From Nitratireductor luteus (GTDB lineage: Bacteria; Pseudomonadota; Alphaproteobacteria; Rhizobiales; Rhizobiaceae): a DNA stretch of 64,000 nucleotides. Position 1 is the first letter of the stretch; each line of letters starts with the position of its first letter. The translations under genes and the position numbers were made by a program. The stretch is from NCBI RefSeq assembly GCF_026162365.1, contig NZ_JAOANW010000003.1, positions 1 through 64,000 of the forward strand, in the 5' to 3' direction. Below are positions 37,477 to 48,026 of this stretch, one piece after another. The notes under the pieces were generated by a model. The model did not search any database and was not told the DNA's origin. It was given only the letters and a program-made list of their open reading frames with translations.

Positions 37477-38183
37477 ATGCACCGGAGGGGACCGTACGTG
37501 ATACGCTTGCGGTGGAGATCGCGATGGCTGGCGAGGCGGCGGTCTGCGACGCTTCGGGCGCGCTCTACCTGCCGGCCGACCGCATGCTGATCGTCTCCGA
37601 CCTCCACCTGGAGAAAGGATCTTCCTACGCGCGCCGCGGCAGTTTCCTGCCGCCCTACGACACCGTGGCCACGCTTGCCGCCCTCGACATCGTCATCCGG
37701 CGCTACGAGCCGGCCATCGTTGTCAGCCTGGGCGACAGTTTCCACGACAATGGCGGCTCGGCGCGGATGCCGGAAGCCTTTCGCGGGGCGCTGGTGAAAA
37801 TGATGAGTGGACGTCAGTGGTATTGGGTGTCCGGCAATCACGACCCCGAAAAGCCGGAGAATCTGCCCGGCGACTGTGTCGACGAGATGGCCTTCGGCCC
37901 GCTGACCCTGCGCCATGAGCCTCAAAAGGGCGCGCCCTCGGGCGAAATCGCGGGGCACCTGCATCCGGGCGCCCGCATCGTGCGGCGCGGGCGCTCCGTG
38001 CGCCGCGCCTGTTTTGCCAGTGACGGCGACCGGCTCGTGATGCCAGCTTTCGGCAGCCTGACCGGCACGCTGAATGTGCTCGACCGCGCCTTCGCCGGCC
38101 TGTTCCAGGCCGAAAGGCTCACCGCCTACATGCTCGGCAAGAACCGGGTCTATCCGATCGGCTGGCCGATGCTGCGGGCGTGA
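37473..38183 (+). CDS. pdeM: Ligase-associated DNA damage response endonuclease PdeM
   Basis: 236 residues, calcineurin-like metallophosphoesterase. The metal-binding series is complete: SDLHLEKG (~46), GDSFHDNGG (~92), GNHDPE (~119) and GHLHPGARIV (~160). The start overlaps the helicase stop (ATGA, 37473-37476), so the pair is translationally coupled. As the fourth member of the ligase/exonuclease/helicase/phosphoesterase set it is expected to be a nuclease acting on damaged DNA ends. Confidence 0.92.
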   Translation: MNAPEGTVRDTLAVEIAMAGEAAVCDASGALYLPADRMLIVSDLHLEKGSSYARRGSFLPPYDTVATLAALDIVIRRYEPAIVVSLGDSFHDNGGSARMPEAFRGALVKMMSGRQWYWVSGNHDPEKPENLPGDCVDEMAFGPLTLRHEPQKGAPSGEIAGHLHPGARIVRRGRSVRRACFASDGDRLVMPAFGSLTGTLNVLDRAFAGLFQAERLTAYMLGKNRVYPIGWPMLRA

Positions 38184-38210
38184 AATGATCCAGCCGCTGG
38201 TTCGTCGCGA

Positions 38211-38996
38211 TCAATCTTTCTTGAAGACCATCCGCCCCAGCCAGCCCGTCAGAATGGCGAGCAGCACCGCTGCGATGCCATAGAGCAGGCTTTGCTGGTG
38301 TGCGAAATCGAAGATTCGCTGCTCGAGACCTGCCTTGCGGATGGTCAGTGCAGCTGAGGTTTCCTGGACGAATACGCCATTGCGGAACAGGAACGCGCGC
38401 GCCTTGTGGGTGCCGACGGATACGTTGGGAGCGAGCTTCAGGGTCGCGCGGAAAAGATTTTGGGAGAGGAACTGCACACCGCCCACCAGTTCCACATACA
38501 GCCCCACCGCCTCCTTGCGCGCGCGCAGCGCGGCGGTGAATTCCTGGATTGTCCGAGGCTCGCCGTCGGGATTCAGCGGCTTCAGGTGGATGTTGCCCGG
38601 CCGCAGCGCCAGGCGCTTGTAGTTCTCCGCATCCGTTATGTCTTGCGGAGCCCGTGTCATGGCCACGGAGTAGGATGCCGGCACATCCTGGAAGGCTACG
38701 GACTGCGTATTGATCCACATCCCCAGCACGCGCGATTTCTTGCGCACGACGACCACCTGCGGCGGGCCTTCCAGTACGACGATGATATCGTAGCGGCCTT
38801 GCCGGCTGATCAGCGGGTCGGCGTTGTCGAGCGCGCCGAAGATCGTCAGATTCGCTCCGGCGAAATCGGAGGTTATGGAGACCCGGTCGGTCGACAGTCC
38901 GATCTCGATACGTTCGCCCTCCCGTATCTGGGCGAAGGACTGGGCGGGCGCCAGCAGGATGAGGAGGAGAACGGCCGCCGCGCGCTGCATCGTCAT
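38211..38996 (-). CDS. TIGR02186-family periplasmic/membrane protein
   Basis: 261 residues. Signal peptide at 1-22 (AAAVLLLILLAPAQSFA), a periplasmic beta-rich domain (GERIEIGLSTDRVSITSDFAGANLTIFG) and one C-terminal TM helix (~233-255) with a short KKD tail. It matches the alphaproteobacterial transmembrane family often encoded beside TSUP exporters. Its ATG overlaps the TSUP stop (ATGA, 38993-38996), supporting a functional link, perhaps as a periplasmic partner in sulfur-compound export. Biochemical role unknown. Confidence 0.85.
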   Translation of the reverse strand: MTMQRAAAVLLLILLAPAQSFAQIREGERIEIGLSTDRVSITSDFAGANLTIFGALDNADPLISRQGRYDIIVVLEGPPQVVVVRKKSRVLGMWINTQSVAFQDVPASYSVAMTRAPQDITDAENYKRLALRPGNIHLKPLNPDGEPRTIQEFTAALRARKEAVGLYVELVGGVQFLSQNLFRATLKLAPNVSVGTHKARAFLFRNGVFVQETSAALTIRKAGLEQRIFDFAHQQSLLYGIAAVLLAILTGWLGRMVFKKD

Positions 38997-39913
38997 GCCG
39001 CGATGTCCCCCAGCGAATAGAGGCTTTCCGGCTCGACGAAGAGGTCGAAAGCAAGGCGCAGCGCGACTGCCAGGACGAGAGCGGCCAAAAGCGCGCGCAA
39101 TTGCTCGCCGCGCAATTTCTGCCCGACCCTAGCACCGTATTGTGCGCCGGCGACCCCGCCCACCATCAACAGGAAGGCCAGCACGACGTCCACGGTCTGG
39201 TTGGCGGTCGAGTGCATAACGGTGGTGAAGGCGGCGACGAAGATGATCTGGAACAAAGAGGTGCCGATGACCACATTGGTCGGCACCTTGAGCAGGTAGA
39301 TGAGCGCCGGGACCATGATGAAGCCGCCGCCCACGCCCATGATGGAGGCCAGGAAGCCGATGATCGCACCGAGCGCCAGCACCGGGATCACGCTGACGAA
39401 AATCTTGGAAGCGCGGAACCGCATCTTCAGCGGCAGGCGGTGGACCCAGTTATGCTGCCCGGGCTTCTTGAGGGATATCCGGTTCCCGCCGCGCGCGCGG
39501 CGGATGGCGTTCAGGCTTTCCACCATCATCAGCCCGCCTACCGAACCCAGGAAGGCGACATAAAGAAGTGATACGATGAGGTCGAGCTGGCCGAGGCTGC
39601 GCAGATAGGCGAATACCGTGACGCCGAGCGAGGAGCCGACGATGCCGCCGGCAAGCAGTACGCAGCCGAGTTTCACGTCCAGCGTGCCGCGCTTGAAATG
39701 GGCGAGTGCGCCCGAAAAGGAGGAGGCGATCACCTGATTCGCGCCGGTCGCCACCGCGATTGCCGGCGGAACGTTGTAGAATATGAGCAAGGGTGTGATG
39801 AGGAAGCCGCCGCCGACGCCGAACATGCCGGACAGGAACCCGACCGCACCCCCCATGGCGAGCAGGATCACCATGTTGACCGACATTTCCGCGATCGGGA
39901 GATAGATGCCCAC
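38993..39913 (-). CDS. TSUP (TauE/SafE) family membrane exporter
   Basis: 306 residues, eight to nine TM helices, with the duplicated family motif GMFGVGGGFLITP (~35) and ASIMGVGGGFIMVP (~195). TSUP proteins export sulfite, sulfoacetate or related anions. The start is uncertain: GTG 39913 gives the common family N-terminus GIYLPIAEMSVN, and GTG 39946 gives 11 more residues; neither has a good ribosome site. In an operon with the overlapping TIGR02186 gene. Confidence 0.88.
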   Translation of the reverse strand: MGIYLPIAEMSVNMVILLAMGGAVGFLSGMFGVGGGFLITPLLIFYNVPPAIAVATGANQVIASSFSGALAHFKRGTLDVKLGCVLLAGGIVGSSLGVTVFAYLRSLGQLDLIVSLLYVAFLGSVGGLMMVESLNAIRRARGGNRISLKKPGQHNWVHRLPLKMRFRASKIFVSVIPVLALGAIIGFLASIMGVGGGFIMVPALIYLLKVPTNVVIGTSLFQIIFVAAFTTVMHSTANQTVDVVLAFLLMVGGVAGAQYGARVGQKLRGEQLRALLAALVLAVALRLAFDLFVEPESLYSLGDIAA

Positions 39914-40090
39914 CCGCGACACCCGAAATAGCTGCGAACCGAGCACGCAACACGACGTGCCGCATGCAGACTAGAGTTTCATCGTTCTTGCGCCCTCAAT
40001 GCGGCGAAGTCAAACCGCGCCCGGCGGAAAACTTTGAAATGTCGCGGAAAAAGTCATTCCGGCCACAGCCAGGAACAGCCTCCGTCGGCA

Positions 40091-43000
40091 TTATTGGGTT
40101 GCCTCGTTGCGTTGAAGCAGCGCACGGACGAGCCGGTCGTCGATTTCGCCGGTTTCCTTCATCCCGTTGGCTTTCTGGAATGCCTTGATGGCGGTGCGCG
40201 TCTTGGCACCCATCACGCCGTCGGGCGCACCCGCGTCAAAGCCCAGCTTGCCGAGAATGAGCTGGATGTTGGTGACGGCCTTCTTCATATCGACGCTGGA
40301 AGTCGTTTCCGTTCCCGTGCGCCATTCATCGCGCACATTCACGATATTGGCCTCCGGATCGACCTTCTTGGCCTTCCACAGCTTGGCCTTGCCCTGCGCC
40401 TTCGCCAGATCGGCGGGCGCCATGGACCTGGCCAACTCGTCGCGCTTGGCGGCCGCATCCGTGTCGCCGCCTCTGGCCGCGATGTCGAACCATTTGTAGG
40501 CCTCGGTCAGATCGAGCGGCATGCCGACGCCCTTGGCAGCGAGTATGCCGAGATTGAACTGGCTGTCGGCAACGCCATGCTCGGCTGCTTCGATGAACCA
40601 GCGGGCAGCCGATTCATTGTCCGGCGTCCCGTCCGCGCCCATGGCGTAGAGAACGCCGAGATTATGCATGGCGCTGGCATTGCCCTGCTGTGCGGCGAGC
40701 TGGTACCACATCTTCGCCTTCTCGATGTCGCGCTCGACGCCTGCGCCCTTCTCATGAATATTGCCGATACGATACTGCGCAGGCGCAAGCCCCAGCTCCG
40801 CCGACATGGTGTACCATTCCGCCGCCTTTGCGGGGTCGGCGTCGACGCCATCTCCTTCTGCAAAGCGGGTGGCGATCTCGAACAGGGCTTCCGCGTCGCC
40901 TTCCGACGCTGCCTCGCGCAGCGGCAGCGGGCCGACGGCGGCGGGGATGTCGGCAAGCTTCATGAAGGTATCTTCGGTCTCGGGTGCGGCTTCGGGTCCG
41001 GTCTTGATCTTCGGTTGCTCGTCAGTATCGGTCATCAGGGCGGTCGGCGCTTCCGCTTCAACGCTTGCGGTGTTGAAAACCGCTTGCCCGGTGGGTTTTT
41101 GCGCGACGTCTTCGGCAACCTTTTCTGCCGGTTTCTCCACCGGCGGTTCCACGACGCGGGCGGCTTCCGCCTTACGTTCCGGCAACGCCGCCGCGACAGG
41201 TGTGGTATCGTCAGCCGTCTTGTCGATCGGTGCCTGAGCCTGCGCCAGGAGGGAAGGCCCGTCGTCGGAAAGCAGTGTGCGGCCGGCGTAAAGCCCGCCG
41301 GCGATCACCGCCGCCGCTCCAAGTGTGAGCAGAAGCTGCTTCTTGCGCCGGCCGAGTATTTTGCCGATCCCCAAGGGTCCCGATTTACTGCCTCCGTCGG
41401 AACGGCGATGCTTGTGTATCTCCGACTCGGCCGCCGCCGCCTGTGCGGCGCGCCGGGCCGCGGCGATGAAATCGGCCTTGGCCGTATCGGCGGTGACGTT
41501 TTCCCTCGTGCTCTTGTCCTCGCGCACGCGGCGCATGATCGCATTGAGGTCCGGTGCGCCCGATCCCGGCTCCAGCGGTTCGTTCACCCTGCCCGGATCG
41601 ATGTCCACTGCGGTTTCCACTTCGCCGGCATCGCCAGCCAGCACCGGATCGGTCCGGTCGCCCTCTCCCGTCGGACGCCCGCGCTTGGCCGTCAGCGCAC
41701 GGGTCAGCCCGCCGAGCATCGAACGCTTGGGTTCCGCGCTCCCGTCCGCTGGGCGGTCTTCGCCGCGCAAAGCGGCTTCGGCCGCTGCTGCGGCCGCCTG
41801 AGCGGGCGTGCGGCGTATTTCCGGAGCGCGGGAAATTTCCGGTTCGTTTTCCTCGATCCCCGCCAGGGGTGAAATGGAAGGCGCATCGCCCACGGTGATC
41901 TTGCCGGCCGGTGCGGTTTGCGCGGCTTCGCTTGACCCACCCGCGCTTTCCATCGATCCGAGCCGGTTGACGATCTTGAGGAGCGTGTCGTGGATCGCCT
42001 CGAACGTCTTGGCGTTGCGCTCCTCCGACCGCCGGGCCAGAGCTTCCAGCTCCTTCAGATCCTCCCGAAGATGGTTGTCGTCTCCTTCGCCCGGACCAAA
42101 CCGCCCGATAACCTCCCGCGCTGCATCACGCGCGGCCTCCAGGATCGCGGCATGGTTTTCCGCGATGGCCTGCTCGATCGAGGCGAGGCGAGGGCTGATA
42201 TCTTCCACTTCCGGCAACTCGGCGCCCGGCTGAGCCAGATGCGCTGAGAGTGCTGCGACCTGTCTTTCGAGATTGCGGATGATCTCCGGATCCATACCAG
42301 ACTCGCGCGCGCCGCTGCTGTTGAGGCGGCTGGAAATCTCTTCGAGCCGTGATTCGAGCGCATGGATTGCCGCGTTCCCGGCATCGTCGCGGGACGCCCC
42401 TTCCAGCTTTGCCGCGAGTTCGGAGAACCGCGCTTCGATCATGTCCATCACGCCGGTTTCGCTGCCGACTTCGGCCCGCTGGTCGAGCCGGGCCGCAAGG
42501 TCCTCCAGGCGGCGCTCCAGGTCACTGAACAGGTTCTGGCCATGCTGGATGGCGTCTTCCTGACGACGCTCGATCATGTCCGAAAGGTTGGCAAACCGCT
42601 CTTCCAGACCGCGGAAGAGCAGTTCCGTGTCAGGCTGCGGCGTTGCCGCGTCGAGCCGCTCGGCGATATGCGCTATGTGCTTGGCCAGGCGCGCCACTGT
42701 CTGCTCGGGAACATCGATGCGGCTCGCCATCTGGTCGACGCGTTCGGAAAGAGTATTGAGGCGCTCGACCACCATATCGTCGCCGCGGTCGCTCGTCAGC
42801 TCGTCGAGCTGGTTGGCCAGCGAAGCGATCCGCGCTTCGATACGCTCCAACGCCAGGGTGTCGACCTGCGTGTCGTGCGCAGTTGCGAACGAAGCGCTGA
42901 TAGCACGTGAAATCTCGTCCAGCCGTTCTTCGACCATGGCGTAAAGGTCGGGCTGGCCATGCGGGGGCTGCCGGGCGAACTGCTCCAGGGATCCGGCCAG

Positions 43001-43765
43001 GCCGTGTACTCGTTCTTCGAGGGAACGCAGGGACAGGGATTCGGGCAGCCCGTTGACGGCCCTGCCGATTTCCTCGAGGCGCTCGCCAAGGGCATCGATC
43101 GCCGGATCGGGATGGCGCTGGAGCCCGGAGGCGACACGGTCCTCGAAGGCGTCCCAGCGCCGGTCGAGAGACTTCACGCTTTCCTCGCGGGCCAGCGACG
43201 CGATTGCCGCCTTCACCTGTTCGAGCTCGAGGCGTAGCAGCTTGGTGCCCTTGTCGTCGCTGCGTTCCGCCAGGAGCGCAATGCTTTCCGAAAGACGCTC
43301 CAACTCGGCGTTTAGCTCCGTATCCAAAGGCGACGCCGATGCGGTGGCGGTCACGCGCGCGAGTTCGTGGCGCAACTCGTCCAGCTGCTGACGGATGCCG
43401 GTGTCCATCGCCCCGCGCATGTCCTCGCGCAACGCCTTCAATTCGGCCGCGATATCTTCGATGGAGGTAAAATGATCTTCCTGCCGACGCGCTTTTTCCA
43501 GTTCGCGGGTGAGGTACTCCAGCGAGGTACGGTCGCGGCCATGGGCCATTGCACGAGGCCGGCCCGTCGGACCCGCACGCTCCGGCATGCGCGCAGAACG
43601 CTCCGGAAGGCGGCCCTCGCCCGTCTGGATGCGCTCGGGTTCGAGCGAACGGCCGAGACGTGATTCCAGATGGTCGAGCGTGCGGCTTATCTCGTCCATC
43701 GAACTGCTCGGCCTGCGCTGACGTCCCGCATTGATGCTGTCCAGATATGACCGCTTGCCGTTCAT
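40091..43765 (-). CDS. podJ: PodJ-type polar organiser with Sel1 repeats and peptidoglycan-binding domain
   Basis: 1224 residues. Order: N-terminal signature MNGKRSYLDSINAGRQRR; an acidic coiled-coil region over residues ~20-640; a basic, Lys/Ala-rich stretch; one TM helix at ~807-829; then periplasmic Sel1-like repeats (~945-1090) and a C-terminal PG_binding_1 domain (~1160-1222, QLILGKLGFDAGAPDGVMG). This is the architecture of PodJ, which marks a cell pole and recruits division and motility factors in Caulobacter and Agrobacterium. The start at 43765 has GGAGAGG upstream. A CtrA-like TTAACCAT (43968-43975) lies about 200 bases upstream. Confidence 0.9.
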   Translation of the reverse strand: MNGKRSYLDSINAGRQRRPSSSMDEISRTLDHLESRLGRSLEPERIQTGEGRLPERSARMPERAGPTGRPRAMAHGRDRTSLEYLTRELEKARRQEDHFTSIEDIAAELKALREDMRGAMDTGIRQQLDELRHELARVTATASASPLDTELNAELERLSESIALLAERSDDKGTKLLRLELEQVKAAIASLAREESVKSLDRRWDAFEDRVASGLQRHPDPAIDALGERLEEIGRAVNGLPESLSLRSLEERVHGLAGSLEQFARQPPHGQPDLYAMVEERLDEISRAISASFATAHDTQVDTLALERIEARIASLANQLDELTSDRGDDMVVERLNTLSERVDQMASRIDVPEQTVARLAKHIAHIAERLDAATPQPDTELLFRGLEERFANLSDMIERRQEDAIQHGQNLFSDLERRLEDLAARLDQRAEVGSETGVMDMIEARFSELAAKLEGASRDDAGNAAIHALESRLEEISSRLNSSGARESGMDPEIIRNLERQVAALSAHLAQPGAELPEVEDISPRLASIEQAIAENHAAILEAARDAAREVIGRFGPGEGDDNHLREDLKELEALARRSEERNAKTFEAIHDTLLKIVNRLGSMESAGGSSEAAQTAPAGKITVGDAPSISPLAGIEENEPEISRAPEIRRTPAQAAAAAAEAALRGEDRPADGSAEPKRSMLGGLTRALTAKRGRPTGEGDRTDPVLAGDAGEVETAVDIDPGRVNEPLEPGSGAPDLNAIMRRVREDKSTRENVTADTAKADFIAAARRAAQAAAAESEIHKHRRSDGGSKSGPLGIGKILGRRKKQLLLTLGAAAVIAGGLYAGRTLLSDDGPSLLAQAQAPIDKTADDTTPVAAALPERKAEAARVVEPPVEKPAEKVAEDVAQKPTGQAVFNTASVEAEAPTALMTDTDEQPKIKTGPEAAPETEDTFMKLADIPAAVGPLPLREAASEGDAEALFEIATRFAEGDGVDADPAKAAEWYTMSAELGLAPAQYRIGNIHEKGAGVERDIEKAKMWYQLAAQQGNASAMHNLGVLYAMGADGTPDNESAARWFIEAAEHGVADSQFNLGILAAKGVGMPLDLTEAYKWFDIAARGGDTDAAAKRDELARSMAPADLAKAQGKAKLWKAKKVDPEANIVNVRDEWRTGTETTSSVDMKKAVTNIQLILGKLGFDAGAPDGVMGAKTRTAIKAFQKANGMKETGEIDDRLVRALLQRNEATQ

Positions 43766-44190
43766 AAAACGCCCGCCTCTCCGCAACAGGCCAGCCTGCC
43801 GCATTTGGAACATCATGCGCGGGGACGTGGGTTCGCATCTGCCCGTTCAGGCCGGTTGCGAGGTCCACATGGAATATCCCCTCGAGCGAAACCTCACGAC
43901 TGGTGCGAAGCAAACCACACGCGATGTCTCGGGATCGGAATATTTCCCAAACGTGGTAAACATCCGGTTAACCATTATTACCTTTGTCAACCAAACATGA
44001 CCTGTCACGCACAGGCTTTGAGCAGATGCGCCTTGCAATCGCCTTGTATGCGGCACATATCGCCGTGCACGGCTCGGGCTGTTTTGGTTCTGACCGTGTT
44101 CCTTTTCGCCACGGCGGTTTCACTCGGCTCCCCTGGAACGCGCTTTGGCACAACCCCAAAAAGGCTGAATGCCCGGCAGGGAAGGCAGTT
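43766..44190. promoter_or_regulatory. 425-base divergent region between podJ and the MerR regulator, with CtrA-like site
   Basis: No gene seen. TTAACCAT at 43968-43975 matches the half-site used by rhizobial CtrA, and the following TATTACC is a degenerate second half. Low-GC sequence around 43930-44000 looks like promoter DNA for one or both flanking genes. Confidence 0.45.
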
Positions 44191-44667
44191 ATGGCATCCT
44201 CTATTCCATGGCCCGCAAACGCGCCGGCCGCTAATGATATTTCAGATGACGAATCCTATTATCGTATTGGCGAACTTGCCCGTGAGTTCGATGTTACCCT
44301 GCGCGCTTTGCGCTTCTATGAGGACAAGGGACTGATCCGGCCAATGCGCCGTGGCACGACCCGTCTTTATTCCAGCAATGACCGGGCGCGGCTCAGCCTG
44401 ATTCTGCTCGGGCGCAAGATCGGCTTCCCGCTCATCGACGTGAAACACATTCTGGACCTCTACGACCCACGGGGCACGAATGTTCGCCAGCTCAAGGCAG
44501 TACTAGAGAAATCCGAAAGGCAGATGGAGCAGCTCGAACGGCAGTATATCGCGGTCGAAGAGGCTGTAGGCGAGCTGACCAAGCTGATCGGCGACATTCG
44601 ATCACGTCTCGATCATGCGGAAGCCAGGGAGAACGGCCAGTCGAAGGGGCGCTTGGGAACCAGTTAG
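44191..44667 (+). CDS. MerR-family regulator, LiuR-like
   Basis: 158 residues. N-terminal MerR helix-turn-helix (YYRIGELAREFDVTLRALRFYEDKGL, ~25-50), wing RRGTTRLYSSNDRARL, then a dimerising coiled coil (~90-150). The LILLGRKIGFPL...ILDLYDP region is typical of LiuR/GnyR regulators of branched-chain amino acid and fatty acid degradation. The start at 44191 has GGGAAGG upstream. It precedes the beta-oxidation operon, whose upstream region carries the palindrome at 44754-44771, so it is the likely regulator of that operon. Confidence 0.85.
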   Translation: MASSIPWPANAPAANDISDDESYYRIGELAREFDVTLRALRFYEDKGLIRPMRRGTTRLYSSNDRARLSLILLGRKIGFPLIDVKHILDLYDPRGTNVRQLKAVLEKSERQMEQLERQYIAVEEAVGELTKLIGDIRSRLDHAEARENGQSKGRLGTS

Positions 44668-44753
44668 GCGACACATCGCGGCCGTCGTCATCAGGGCGTA
44701 ACTGCTTCACGGCGCGCGCCCCGTCATTGAAAATGCCGCTACGCAGCAAAAAT

Positions 44754-44771
44754 GACGTTTACGCAAACGTC
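44754..44771 (+). promoter_or_regulatory. Candidate LiuR-type operator before the fad operon
   Basis: Perfect inverted repeat GACGTTT / AAACGTC around ACGC. The core ACGTTTACGC matches the fadD-upstream core (read in reverse) with one mismatch. It lies 76 bases before the acyl-CoA dehydrogenase start and 87 after the MerR gene, a position suited to repression. Confidence 0.6.
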
Positions 44772-44846
44772 AAAATTTGTTATTTCCGCTCCAGCACCCT
44801 CCGGCAGGGTATCCTGCCGGCGTTTCCACGCGAGTTGGAGAAATCA

Positions 44847-46640
44847 ATGCCGACCTATCGTGCGCCCGTGCGGGATACGCTTTTCGTGATTCGCAACGTT
44901 CTGGGATATGAGCGTTACGACAATCTGGCTGGTTTCGCAGACGCTTCGCCGGATGTGCTTGAGGCGATCCTGGGCGAGGGCGCGAAGCTGGCCGAGAACG
45001 TCATGCAGCCGCTGAACCGCATCGGCGACATGCAGGGCTGTACCCGCCAGGCGGACGGCTCGGTCACCACGCCCGTGGGTTTTGCGGAAGCCTACCGGCA
45101 GTATTGCGAAGGGGGCTGGATGGGCCTTTCAGCGCCCGAGGAGTTCGGTGGCCAGGGCCTGCCTTATCTCCTCCATTCTGCGGTCGGCGAATATCTGTCC
45201 TCCGCCAATATGGCGCTGATGATGTATCCGGGCCTCACCCAAGGCGCGATTGCCGCGATCCTCGTCCACGGCACCGAAGAGCAGAAGCAGAAATGGCTGC
45301 CCAGGATGATCGAGGGTTCATGGACGGGCACCATGAACCTCACCGAGCCCCATTGCGGCACGGACCTCGGCCTTCTGCGGTCCAAGGCGGTGCCCAATGG
45401 CAATGGAAGCTACAGGATTTCCGGCCAGAAGATTTTCATCTCAGCCGGCGACCATGACATAGCCGAGAACATCGTCCATCTTGTGCTCGCCCGCATCGAG
45501 GGTGCGCCGGAAGGCACCAAGGGCATCTCGCTGTTCATCGTGCCCAAGCGCAAGGTGGATGAAGCGGGCGTGCTGGGCGACGACAACGGCGTTTCCTGCG
45601 GCTCGCTCGAAGAGAAGATGGGCATCCACGGCAATGCCACCTGCGTGATGAACTACGACGAGGCCGAGGGCTATCTGCTGGGCGCGGAGAATGGCGGCCT
45701 GAAAGCCATGTTCACCATGATGAACGAAGCCCGCCTTGGCGTCGGCCTCCAGGGCCTGGCCGTTGGCGAGGCGGCCTACCAGAACGCGGCCGACTATGCC
45801 CGCGAGCGGCTTCAGGGCCGCTCTCTCACCGGCCCCAAGGAGCCGGAGAAAAAGGCCGATCCCATCATCGTGCACCCGGATATCCGCCGCAACCTGATGA
45901 CCATGCGCGCCGTCAACGAGGCGGGCCGCGCGCTGCTCTTGTGGACGGCGCTACAGTCGGACATCGCCCACCGCAGCGAAGACGAGGCCGCGCGCCAGGA
46001 GGCCGAAGACCATCTGGCGCTGATGACGCCCGTCATCAAGGGCGTGCTCACAGACAAGGGGTTCGAGCACGCCGTCATGGCGCAACAGGTGTTCGGCGGC
46101 CACGGCTATATCGAAGAGCACGGCATGAGCCAGTTCGTGCGCGATGCCCGCATCGCCATGATCTACGAAGGTGCCAACGGTATCCAGGCACTCGACCTGG
46201 TGGGCCGGAAGCTCGCGCTGAACGGTGGCCGCGCGATCCAGACCTTCTTCAAGACGGTCGGCGAGTTCTGCGAGGAAAACCGCGCCGATGAAAACATGGC
46301 GCCCTATACCAAGGGCCTCAAGAAAGGCCTCAACGACCTGCAGGCGGCGACCATGTGGCTGATGCAGAACGCCATGCGCGAGCCGGACAATGCCGGCGCG
46401 GCGTCCTATGACTACATGCACCTGTTTGGCCTCGTGGCGCTCGGCTACATGTGGGCGCGCACGGTCAAGGTCGCGCAGGCACAACTTGCCGAGGGAGCCG
46501 GCGACAAGGAAATGCTGGAGCAGAAGCTGGTCGTCGGACGCTTCTTCATGGACCGCCTGATGCCGGAAACCGGCGCTCATCTGGCCCGCATCTCGTCTGG
46601 CGCCGACTCGATGATGGCGCTGCCGGCGGAGGCGTTTTAA
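44847..46640 (+). CDS. Acyl-CoA dehydrogenase
   Basis: 597 residues, the long ACAD type with an extra C-terminal domain. It catalyses the first, FAD-dependent step of beta-oxidation. Visible: N-terminal helical domain (PTYRAPVRDTLFVIRNVLG), the FAD/substrate strand MNLTEPHCGTDLG (~170), GQKIFISAGDHD, and FVRDARIAMIYEGANGIQALDL (~425-446), where the Glu of YEGANG is the expected catalytic base. The start at 44847 has TTGGAG upstream; the frame is open earlier, across the operator. First gene of the fad operon. Confidence 0.93.
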   Translation: MPTYRAPVRDTLFVIRNVLGYERYDNLAGFADASPDVLEAILGEGAKLAENVMQPLNRIGDMQGCTRQADGSVTTPVGFAEAYRQYCEGGWMGLSAPEEFGGQGLPYLLHSAVGEYLSSANMALMMYPGLTQGAIAAILVHGTEEQKQKWLPRMIEGSWTGTMNLTEPHCGTDLGLLRSKAVPNGNGSYRISGQKIFISAGDHDIAENIVHLVLARIEGAPEGTKGISLFIVPKRKVDEAGVLGDDNGVSCGSLEEKMGIHGNATCVMNYDEAEGYLLGAENGGLKAMFTMMNEARLGVGLQGLAVGEAAYQNAADYARERLQGRSLTGPKEPEKKADPIIVHPDIRRNLMTMRAVNEAGRALLLWTALQSDIAHRSEDEAARQEAEDHLALMTPVIKGVLTDKGFEHAVMAQQVFGGHGYIEEHGMSQFVRDARIAMIYEGANGIQALDLVGRKLALNGGRAIQTFFKTVGEFCEENRADENMAPYTKGLKKGLNDLQAATMWLMQNAMREPDNAGAASYDYMHLFGLVALGYMWARTVKVAQAQLAEGAGDKEMLEQKLVVGRFFMDRLMPETGAHLARISSGADSMMALPAEAF

Positions 46641-46796
46641 GGTCGGCCCCGGCCGCGCCTGGCGGGCACGGTTTGCCGCGCCTGATCCCAGAATAAAGAG
46701 GGCGGGCTTTGCCGGCCCGGCTTGAGCAGGGCCCGCGAAGGGTGCCAAGGATCGCAAGGAGGCCGGATATATCGCCGGCAAAGCAGGGAGATCGGA

Positions 46797-48005
<1,209 letters not shown>

Positions 48006-48026
48006 AGACTGGCGGAGGAAGATATT

